NCBI GenBank assembly: GCA_014529385.2
Contig: CM043958.1
Coordinates: 87,956,525 to 88,020,524, forward strand
Reading direction: 5' to 3'
Origin: Adiantum capillus-veneris
Lineage: Eukaryota; Streptophyta; Polypodiopsida; Polypodiales; Pteridaceae
Length of the DNA: 64,000 nt
Position 1 is the first letter of the stretch. Every line of letters begins with the position of its first letter. The notes under the pieces were generated by a model. It was given only the letters and a program-made list of their open reading frames with translations, was not told the DNA's origin and did not search any database. Below are positions 55,290 to 64,000 of this stretch, piece by piece. Position numbers and translations under genes: made by a program.

Positions 55290-57160
55290 ATGGCCGAAAA
55301 AGGGAAGGACATTATGGAAGAGGGTTCCTCTTCGAAGGACAGACAGAAAATTCCTATGGTGTTCGAGATTGGCGAGAGCTCACAGCCACGCCAGTCTGTA
55401 CCTCCTATTGATGTGAATGTCCCTCCAGTATAGGGCTTTATGACTGGGTAAGTCGAGGATGATGCGTTCAGGACTCGGTTAGTTGCCGCGGTGAATGTGT
55501 TTTCGCAACTAGTGCAAAACCCAAGGTTTAAGGAGTTCTTGCAAGCGCCACCAATGCCACAGCAAAATTGGCAACCCACACTGCAAACAGAGCTTGTTGA
55601 GGCTCAAGCCCAAGTACTTCATGCGTCTCAGCAAGATAGGGAACACTCGCATGTTGCGGAGTCAGGGGCTCCAAAACATGTCCCCCCCGTCCTTGAACAG
55701 GTGTTTAGGACACCTATTCCACAGGCTATGCCAATTCAGCCCGCCACCTTTTAGAGCCCGCATGTTGTCTCGAATGGACAGGGAGCTGGTTACCAGGCAA
55801 TGCATCTAGTTTTTCCACCACCCACGGTACATCCTAGGTATTTCGGGATCGATCTCTCTTCCAGAGTATGGCTGGTTATGCGCCTGGAAGTCAACCGTAC
55901 ATGCCAGGAACAGTATTTGGGGGTATGCAAGGCATGATGCCAAACCCCATGTAGGGTAGCATCGGCATGCAGCAAGGTTTTGAGAGCAACCAGGGTCAGT
56001 TTGGGGTGCCACAGGCTCATTTTGGCATGGCTGATTTTTCTGGACAACAGCCAAATATGGCACCTCTGACGCAAAATGTTAATGGACAAGATGTGTCGAT
56101 GATGCCTACTATAGTGCCCATGTTGCAGACTATTCCTTATGACAACTTGGGGGCACTAGAAAAGCCGAAAGCTTACAAAGAAGGTGGTGCAGCTGTGAAG
56201 TTCGGCACTTTTAGTGGCTTCGAGGATAAAGCAAAGGCTCTCACATTCCTCCAGCAATTTGATACAGCTTATGCAAGAGGGAATTTTACAGAGGCCTCTA
56301 AGGTCAGGAAAGCCGCCACTTTCTTGAAGGACAATGCGCTTACATGGTGGACGACATTGTTAATGCAAGGACAGGCACCCGCCACATGGGTCTACTTCAA
56401 GCAAATGTTTGCATTTGCTTGGCTGTCAAATGAATTTGAAGCTGACGTCATGACAGATTGGCACCACCTTACTTCGGCTACATGCAAGAGCTTGCTAGAG
56501 TACAATGGAGGTTTTGTAAAGCGTTACTCTCAATGACCTCCTACAGATTTGTGTCATTGACACAGCAAATAGAGAAGTATTGTTGTGGGCTTCCTAAAGG
56601 GATTCGGGATTACTGTACCAAGAATAGAGTGGCTACCCTCACCCAGCTCATGGAAGTTGCTAACACTGGTCTTGCCTTGTTGAGAGGAAAGGACAGTGGG
56701 TTTCCGAGCAACCAGAAAGGAGGGCAGCAAAAGAAAAATTCAGCGAAGAAGCCCTTTGTGAAAACGGCTCCTGAAGCGTCACAGGGGTCAGAAAAGGCCA
56801 CCAAAGACAAGGATTCAGCCGAGACTTCTGAAGCGCAGGCAAAGAAACAAAAAAGGAAGCCTTTTGTGCGTAAGTCGCTCGAGGAAATGAAGGTGCTAAT
56901 GGTGAACACAAATGATTTATATGCGAGCAGCCTGGTCACTTTGATACCAATTGTCCACAAAGGAAAAGACCAGCTGACTCAGATGATAAAGAAGACCAGA
57001 AAGGTAAGAAGCCTAAACCCACGACAGGTTTGGTGCCAGATATGGTGGGTGATAGGCCCAATACAGATGCCAATGAGTTATGTAGAGCATGGGGTAAAGT
57101 TAGGGATCAGACGGCACTCGTCTTCTTTGATCGAGGTGCCAAAGTAAACTTTATCTCACC
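55290..57160 (+). pseudogene. Gypsy element 2 gag, frameshifted
   Basis: ATG at 55290 (MAEKGKDIMEEGSSSKDRQK). After two stops, FRTRLVAAVNVFSQLVQNPR. 55967-56536 carries the retrotransposon gag core (KPKAYKEGGAAVKFGTFSGF, ALTWWTTLLMQGQAPATWVY). 56458-57147 continues with ATLTQLMEVANTGLALLRGK and a Lys-rich stretch. At least three frame changes and several stops. The zinc knuckle is only hinted at (a C near NCPQRKRP in another frame). Confidence 0.82.
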
Positions 57161-57566
57161 AAAGTCATCTATGAAGCGGGGTATGAAAGTTGAAGAGATG
57201 GGGTAGATAGCAGAGGCAAGGTTGGCATGTCCTGGCCATTCAAAGTGTGTTACTCCCATTATTGGAAAACTACGTCTGCATATTCAGTCATATGTAGACA
57301 CAGAAGAATTTTATATCATGCCATTGGAAGGATGCAATGCGCTACTTGGAATTCCGTGGATATTCAGAGTACATGGCGTGCTAGATGCCTTCGGCAAGAC
57401 GATCACCCTTCAGCATAGGGGCAAAACTCATGTTTTGGATGTAAAGCTCAAAGGGAGTCTATCCCTATTGTATCCGCTTCGGCTATCACTTTCGGAATCC
57501 GTAATAAAGAATCATCTTTCTGTGTACTTGATTTTTGCATGTGATGTCTCAGATAATTGTCAGTAA
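57080..57566 (+). pseudogene. Gypsy element 2 protease region
   Basis: A broken frame with VFFDRGAKVNFIS, the aspartic protease active site with DRG for DSG/DTG. Frame 57222-57566 then has EEFYIMPLEGCNALLGIPWI and HRGKTHVLDV, the flap-to-helix part of the domain. Confidence 0.7.
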
Positions 57567-57591
57567 AATTTATCTGTGTTAGATAAACAAA

Positions 57592-57717
57592 GGTCAGCAT
57601 TTTTACAAGAGTTTAGTGACTGTTTTCCTGATTGATTACCGTCGCAATTGCCAAGGTCAGCATTTTTACAAGAGTTTAGTGATTGTATTCCTGATTCATT
57701 ACCATCGCAATTGCCGC
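57592..57717 (+). repeat. 63-bp tandem duplication in gypsy element 2
   Basis: GGTCAGCATTTTTACAAGAG starts at 57592 and at 57655. The two units code the same [10 protein letters not shown] peptide just before RT. Confidence 0.88.
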
Positions 57718-57993
57718 CAAAGAGACCTGAGGACCATCGGATAGATTTGGTGCCACGGTGTAGCCCACCAAATAGACCTCCCTACAGGGTTAATGCGGCG
57801 CAGCAGAAAGAGATTATGAGCCAGGTTGAGGAGTTATTAGAGAAGGGGCTGATTCAGCCTAGTTCTTCACCCTTTTGCTCCCCAGTGCTCCTAGTGCAGA
57901 AAAAGGATGGCTCATGGCATGTGTATTGATTACCGTGCGTTGAACAAGAATACCATCAAGAATAGGTTTCCTATTCCTAGAATTGATGATATT
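57648..57993 (+). pseudogene. Gypsy element 2 RT, 5' part
   Basis: [40 protein letters not shown] and [17 protein letters not shown] are the start of gypsy RT. A frameshift follows, then [20 protein letters not shown] up to the codons for DDI at the solo LTR border. Confidence 0.85.
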
Positions 57994-59244
57994 TGTTAGG
58001 TGCAACGGAAGGAATGTTTGCGCTTTGCTCAAGATGAGTGCTCCAAACTATGCTCAAGGTTCCTTTTGTTCTTATGGAAGGGAGAGCCTTCCGTTCTTAA
58101 TGAGAGAATGCTATGATCACAAACAAAGTGAATGGACACTGTGTGTGCAAGTGTATGAGACTAAGAGATAGAGAGAGAAGAGAGATACGACAACAGAGAC
58201 GTTGTAAAACCCTCCTCCAAAGGCCCCACTCTCGTCGGTGAGAGTGGTCTACTTATGATTGCACAATCTGGTACAAATGGTATGCATGAGATTTATGCAA
58301 GTCTAGACTATGTCGTCAATGACGACGGTGATGACGAAGTCGACCTAAGGGCTGAAATCTGCAATCTTTCTACTGCTGTCCAAAAACGCTATGGGCTGAA
58401 ATCTGCGACTAGTCCAAAAACGCTGGATTTGGGGGCTGTTGTGGGTCTTTGACGCTGAAAATCTGCAGGTTTAGGGCTGAAAACTGAGGTTCATTAAGGC
58501 CGAAAACTGAGGTTCTTACCGGGCCGAATCTGCTACCTTCTTAGGGCTGAATCTGCTATTCTGGAATCTCTTCAAAATGCTAGGGATGCATACCTGCTTG
58601 TGATGCAACTGTTGCAAAAAAGCCAGTTGTTGGTGCTCTTCAAAACGCTAGGCATGGGGAAAAACGCCAAGCATGAGAGGATCTTGCGGTGAAGATCTGA
58701 TGCAAAAACGCCAAGGGCTGGGGCTTGCTGGTGATGGTGCAGATGCTGAAAACGCTAGGATCTGGGCGAGGGTGCTTGATGGAGAAAACTCTAGGGGAGG
58801 TTCTTGCTTGGAGGGAAGTACCGCCAAGTTCTTGTTGGAGAAGTTGCCTACTAAGCTTGGCCTCTGTTGCCTCTTCTGCCAAATAGTGATAGTCTAGGTT
58901 TGCTTATATACAAACTTACTCAATTTGCCCTACCTACTTTCCAACAAAAGTCACTTAAAAATAATAAGTGAAAAATGTCAAAAATAGGTAAAATAGGCTA
59001 AATGCACTTGAAAATTCCCCTGATTGATTCTGATGGATTCTGATGGGAATGCTTATGATCATGTTGTGTGCAACCAGAGGATATGCATCTACATTAAGTG
59101 ACTGGGCATGCACGGTCTACGAATAGACTCACAAAAGTGCCAGATCACTTCTAATATAGACTGACTGGACTGACTGAACTGACTGAACCCTGATCATGCT
59201 GTAGCTTGTCCACGGACACATAGGGTTGGATGTGTCACGTGACA
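57994..59244 (-). repeat. Solo LTR of family B inside gypsy element 2 RT
   Basis: 1251 bp, plus-strand TGTTAGGTGCAACGG to GTGTCACGTGACA. Flanked by ATATT on both sides (57989-57993 and 59245-59249). Removing the LTR and one ATATT makes the gypsy RT sequence continuous (DDI followed by LDRLEGA). Minus-strand orientation follows from element B. Confidence 0.93.
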
Positions 59245-60230
59245 ATATTCTCGATCGTTTAGAGGGTGCTGCAATTTTCAGCAGGATAGACCTTAAGAGT
59301 GGGTACCATCAGATTCGTATAAGGCCAGAGGACATACACAAGACTGGGTTTAGAACGACATTTGGTCTTTATGAGTTTATAGTGATGCTGTTTGGTCTAA
59401 CAAATGCTCCTGCCACGTTCAACAGAATAATGGACCGGATTTTCCGCTCGCATCAACAGTTTGTTGGAACATTCTTTGATGACGTGATAGTCTATTCGAA
59501 GAGTGAAGAGGAGCATAAGCGTCACTTGACCATTGTGTTCGAAGAGCTGCATAGTCACTGGCTACTTGTCAATCCTAAGAAAAGTGAATTCTTCCTGGAA
59601 GATATCCACTTTCTTGGCCACATAGTCTCAAAGGATGGTGTCAGAATGGATCCCGCAAAGGTCGAAGCTATTAAGACATGGCCAAACTTGAAGATTGTGC
59701 ACGATGTCAGAAGCTTCTTGGGATTGTGTTCCTACTACAGAAGGTTTATCAGGAATTTTGTAGAGATAGCATCACCTCTTCACGCTTTGCAAAAGAAAGA
59801 GGTCACTTTTCAGGTGGACCCAAAAAGAGATTTCAGCTTTTAGTCTCTTAAAGGAAGAGTTGACTTTGGATCCAGTAATTGTTTTGCCAGATCTTAGGAA
59901 GTCATCTGTGGGCCAGTGTGACGCATATGGCAGGAGCATCGGAGCAGTGTTAATGCAAGATGGACGGGTAGTAGCTTATGAAAGCCGAATTTTGCAAGGG
60001 CCAAAGAAGACCATGCAAGTCTATGAGAAAGAGCTCTTGGCCGTGATCATGCGCTTTCTAGCTGGAAGCACTACCTCTTAGTGCTCATTTTGTTGTTCAA
60101 ACAGATCATCAGACCTTGCGATACTTCTTGACACAGTCAAAGCTATCCGAAAAGCATATGCGATGGGCAAACATTTTTTCTATGTTCCACTTCCAGATTA
60201 TGCATGTGGAAGGCAAGAAGAATATTGTGG
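59245..60230 (+). pseudogene. Gypsy element 2 RT 3' part and RNase H
   Basis: AAIFSRIDLKSGYHQIRIRP, FGLYEFIVMLFGLTNAPATF, FFDDVIVYSKSEEEHKRHL (intact catalytic DD), FLGHIVSKDGVRMDPAKVEA and LGLCSYYRRFIRNF. One stop at 59841, then RNase H with QCDAYGRSIGAVLMQDGRVV and VYEKELLAVIMRF (the DAS motif reads DAY). After a frame change near 60070, TDHQTLRYFLTQSKLSEK. VEGKKNIVADALSRK ends the domain. Confidence 0.9.
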
Positions 60231-61289
60231 CTGATGCGTTATCAAGAAAGCCACAAATTTCAGTTGTGTCAATTCCTTATCATCATGAGTTGGATGACTT
60301 GAAGGAACAGTATGCTGTTGATGAAGATTTTGCAAGGATCTTTGAGCAATTACAAGAGGGGCAACATCATGAGCACTACCTCCTCAGAGATGGTTTTATG
60401 ATGATGCATGGCAGACTTTGTGTCACTAGGCCATTGCGCCTTAAGGTCATGGAAGAGAGTCATGTCCCACCGTATGCAGGGCATCGTGGTATTGATGCGG
60501 CAGTTAAAGCGGTAGACATTCTTCTATTGGCCTACCTTGAGGAGAGATGTGGATGCCTTTGTGCGAGCATGCCTAATTTGCCAAAAGGTCAAGTTTGACA
60601 GGCAAAAGGCACCAAGGTTGTTACAACCATTGCCGATTCCGGATAAGCCATGGGAAAGAATTTCTATGGACTTATCTTTGATCTTCCAAGAACCCCAGCA
60701 GGGAATGATGATATATGGACCATTATTTGCAGGTTCAGCAAGTAGGCCCATTTTATCCCTGTCAAGAAGAAGATAAAATCTGACTAGATGGTACGCTTGT
60801 TCATGTACAATGTCTTTAAGTAACATGGTATGCCACGATCGATTGTCAGTGATTGTGATCCTCGCATGACCAGTTTGTTCTGGAGAGGATTGTTTGAGAA
60901 AATGGGCACTATGCTCAAGTTCTCGTCTTCGTTTCATCCACAAACTGATGGACAGTCAGAAGAGGCTAAGTCTATTGTCTTAAATCTACTGAAATGCTAT
61001 GTGCCAGATAATAAGGGCAAGTGGGAAAAATATTTGCCTATGCTTGAGTATGCGTACAACAATACGGTGCATTCGCCGACTGTCAAGGCACCTTTTGAGA
61101 TTGTTAAAGGCGGCAAAAAAGTTCCTCCCATTTTGCATACAAAGGACAAGATCTTTAAGGCAGATCGATATGTTGAGAACATGGATGAAATGTATAAGAA
61201 AATTAAAGTTGCCTTGGAGAAGACTCAGGCAAAGCAAAAAAAGGCTGCTGATTGTCACCATCGTGAATTGCTATTATCACCTGGTGATT
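60231..61289 (+). pseudogene. Gypsy element 2 integrase, truncated
   Basis: Zinc-binding part (ESHVPPYAGHRGIDAAVKAV, then RDVDAFVRACLICQKVK in a shifted frame), catalytic core with ERISMDLSLIF, VSDCDPRMTSLFWRGLFEK and FHPQTDGQSEEAKSIVLNLL, and the tail TVKAPFEIVKGG up to ELLLSPGDW. Coding stops at 61289, where unrelated sequence starting TGTAGCAGGG begins. The integrase C-terminus and 3' LTR are absent from the window. Confidence 0.87.
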
Positions 61290-61683
61290 GGTGTAGCAGG
61301 GTACAGTGTCACTTTCACAGGACACTCAGTTAGTACAGTTGGTTCAGTCTGGTTCACACTCGACGGACTCTCTAGGCTGGGTAGTGACACGTGGCAGGAT
61401 ACGGATGGTGGTCTAGTGGACATCGTGGCCAGATCACCACCACCACTCACTTTGGAGATTGGCTTAGGTGGCTGCCATTTATGGGCCGTTGGTGGATCAT
61501 CTTCTGGATATATATTCCAGCGTCGTCGTCTGGGACATAGAGTCTAGACACACAGCACTTCTTCACTCTCCCTGCAGATCTGAGCCTAGACACCCCCATT
61601 GTACCTGAGAGTCCTGGGCTGGAGCTGAGTGCACTGCCACGCCAGAGTCTGTATCAGTGCTTTGAGATAGTCGAGTCATTTGT
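61290..61683 (+). repeat. Probable LTR/leader of gypsy element 3
   Basis: Starts TGTAGCAGGGTACAG exactly where element 2 integrase is cut. Contains a TATA-like TATATAT at 61509-61515 and no long frame. It leads into a zinc-knuckle gag frame. No second copy in the window, so the LTR call is tentative. Confidence 0.4.
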
Positions 61684-62250
61684 GTGGTCTATTGTTGCTG
61701 TTGCTGTTGTTATCATACCCATGCTCCCTCACCACCTCAGAGCTTCTATGCCTCCACCTCCAACTCCATGGAGCAAGGACCACCTCGTCCTTCGACTCGT
61801 CCAAAGAATCGGCCCATTTTGTGCTACAGATGCGGGGAATATGGTCATTACCAAAGCAAATGCCCTCTGCCCGAAGGGTCTCCTCCCTGCCGTCATTGCC
61901 CTGATATGAAGGATCACTACAGTAAGGATTGCCCTAAAATTCGTACATCTACGGCTTCGAACCCAAGTCAAAGCCAGACTGAGTTTGCCTTTCCCAAGCT
62001 CAATTTGATAGCAGTTAGCACTGTTTCTCAGCCGCCCCCTTCTACCCACGTGGTTACCCCTCAAAATAAGCCGCCGCAGTTGGCAAAGGAGCCATCGGGC
62101 GTCCTCACCCGGGCCCAGAGAGCCGCTCTCGGTCTTAGCATTCCATCAAGTTCAACTCCCCCACACATTCTCACACCAATGAATACCCTGCCTGCAGCTG
62201 TTAACAAGCAGTGCCATGGAAGAATCCAAATCTTTGCTCTCCGATATTGA
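61684..62250 (+). pseudogene. Gypsy element 3 nucleocapsid (two zinc knuckles)
   Basis: A 188-codon frame with CYRCGEYGHYQSKC and, 11 residues later, CRHCPDMKDHYSKDC (the second has one extra residue before His), then Ser/Pro/Thr-rich spacer (VLTRAQRAALGLSIPSSSTP). The N-terminal gag part is missing. Such knuckles bind retroelement RNA. Confidence 0.75.
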
Positions 62251-63425
62251 TGAAGCTTTCTTGGAAGCAGTTTCCGATCTGCAGAAGATCAAGATACCAA
62301 AGGAACAACAAGTAGAAAAAGAGAAGCTTACAGCAGAGACAGTCTTGAAGAACACTTTCCAACAAGTGTCCCTTTATGACATGTTGCGGCTAGATGCAAA
62401 TTTTAGAAGTGACCCTTGCTGTTGTTCAGTCACTTTATCCTAGAGCAAGTCCTAGTGGCGGGCACCTCCCAGTGCGACCATCAGAGTCCTATATGATATC
62501 TAATCCCGTTGCTCCACTCACAGATTATAGAAGCCCTCGCCTTACAGTGTCCGTTTTAGGTCAGCAATTCTCAAGAGTGATAGTGGATGGTGGATCTGGC
62601 ATCAACCTGATGCCCGAGTTCACTATGTTAGCTCTAGGTCTACAGCCTACTCGCCCTGCTCCCTTCACAATTACGTTGGCCGACCAGCGGACAGTCTACC
62701 CAGTGGGCATAGTGGACAATGTGCCTCTGCAGGTACAAGACTTTACTTTTAACTTGGATTTTGTTGTGGTTCGTCTTCCCCAGGTTGAGGGCGGATTTCC
62801 TTTGCTCATTGGAAGACCATGGCTGCGACACACTAAAGCTCTTCATGATTGGGGGAACGACGCAATGTGGATACATACTTCTGGCTCCTCGATGCAACCC
62901 ATTCTCTTAGAAGGTGGTATGGATCCCGTGGTGCAGCAAGTTTCTTTGTCAATGGAAACCAAACCTGAACAAGAACAACCTACTACACCTAAAGGGTCAG
63001 ATGATGATCTGCTCGAATGGTTGGAGGCTACCAAATCTATGCCTTGTTATGGAGTCTCTATTCACTCTTGGCCTGAAGATACACCCTCTTCAAATGTTTC
63101 CACAGTCACTAAACCTAATGTGCCAGCTAAAGTGTTGAAGGTCACGGAAGATACTCATGATGCGCTCTCGATGAAAGCCCTCTTGATGAAAGCCGTTGAA
63201 TTTGAAAAGCCTATGAAAAAGTATATAAGCGACAAGAAATCTCCACTACAGGAGTTCACCACCCCTCAAACATCAACCCCAACCTCTGTGGTGTCTGCTT
63301 CCCCGACCAGAACAAAGCTCTCCTCTGCGTCGTCTAGCAAACTTCCTTCAGAGAGCCCGTCCTGCAGGATGAATTCCAAGATCATGATAGCTGTCTTGCA
63401 TGTGATGCTCATTATAGCTAGCTGA
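62216..63425 (+). pseudogene. Gypsy element 3 protease region
   Basis: After a frameshift, ESKSLLSDIDEAFLEAVSDL; after another, frame 62394-63425 with the aspartic protease VIVDGGSGINLMPEFTMLAL (DGG as in Tat/Athila-type proteases), PFTITLADQRTVYPVG, PLLIGRPWLRHTKALHDWG. A Ser/Thr-rich tail follows and the frame ends at 63425. RT is not present; sequence turns C-rich at 63430. Confidence 0.8.
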
Positions 63426-63429
63426 GTGC

Positions 63430-64000
63430 TCTTTATTTGCCCCTATCTACCCTTCCCCTCGACCTACCCTCCCCTCGCCCTCGCCCTACCCTCCCCCTTG
63501 CACTCACCCTAGTTCACCCCCTCTCCCTCGCCCTATCTTCCCCCTCTTCCCCTCGCCCTCGCCCTCGCCCTCCCCATCACCCCCTCCCCCTCGCCCTATC
63601 CTCCCCCTCGTCCTAGTCCACCCCCTCCCCCTTCCCCTCGCCCTCCCCTCAACCCTACCCTACCCTACCCCTCCCCAACTCGTCTCCCTTCCCCTCCCCA
63701 ACTCACCCAACACTTCCAAACTCGCCCCTTCCCCTCCCAAACTAGTCCCTCCCCCTCCCTAATTCATCCCCCTTTTCCCCTCCCCAACTCGCCCCCCCCT
63801 CCCAATTCGTCCACCTACTCCCTCTTCCTATTCGTCCTTTTCACCAAATCAGATCCTCCCAATTAGTCCCTTCCCAATTCAACCCCCTCCCAATTCAGCC
63901 CTCTCCTAAATGCGCCCCTCCCAATCCCAATTGGCCCTCTGCCCAATTAGTCCCTTCCCAATTCAGCCCCCTCCCAATTAGTCCCTTCCCAATTCAGCCC
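63430..64000. repeat. C-rich low-complexity tract
   Basis: Long stretch almost lacking G on the plus strand, with CCCTCGCCCT, CCTACCCTACC and CCCAATTCAGCCC phrases repeated to the window end. The minus strand is rich in G-runs. No gene. Confidence 0.85.

Overview
This is nuclear DNA of a land plant. It is dominated by degraded retrotransposons, with dinucleotide (GA/TC)n tracts scattered throughout. The style of the PPR remnants, the very large intron and the repeat load suggest a big, repeat-rich genome such as a fern, but that is an inference. I see no rRNA genes, no bacterial features and no CRISPR array. Almost every long open frame belongs to a transposable element.

Layout. 1-3507: minus-strand Ty1/copia element running off the left edge, with PBS and 5' LTR and apparently no integrase core. 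3648-4238: two small tandem repeats. 5145-5950: Ty3/gypsy RT fragment. 8243-9146: two unrecognised degraded frames. 9529-9989: Mutator-type MITE with 9-bp target duplication. 10080-12838: decayed PPR gene split by an insertion. 12838-15041: pair of direct repeats loaded with (GA)n. 15100-15638: copia-type LTR with PBS. 16474-18644: minus-strand fragment resembling a Penelope-like element. 19419-20513: two tRNA-like SINE heads, a compound microsatellite and a 100-bp foldback.

The one convincing host gene is on the minus strand. Nine exons from 38622 down to 21825 encode an SMP domain, a C2 domain and a long basic tail, matching plant NTMC2T6-type (synaptotagmin-like) membrane tethers. All exon phases agree. 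The SMP part (37952-38622) is separated from the C2 part (21825-25335) by a 12.6-kb intron. That intron holds three copies of one LINE family, a different L1-like LINE (ORF1 with CCHC, ORF2 with endonuclease and RT) and a gypsy RNase H scrap. The 5' exons were not found in 38623-64000, so the rest of the window may also be intron.

The first LINE family is notable. All four recognisable 3' ends, inside and beside that intron, stop in (TC)n rather than poly(A), and two long copies have (TC)n on both sides, as if the element targets or copies this microsatellite.

39379-64000 is a nest of retroelements. A coiled-coil ORF1-like frame is split by a nearly intact Tat-like gypsy element (39908-48579) that carries a second RNase H and one gag-pol frame broken by four TAG codons. 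Next come a small LTR element with a coiled-coil gag-like ORF (49072-52780), a solo LTR of the Tat-like family (53171-54306) and a second gypsy element (about 54330-61289). The RT of that second gypsy is split by a solo LTR of the small element's family (57994-59244). A third gypsy gag-protease fragment (61290-63425) and a C-rich low-complexity tract complete the window.
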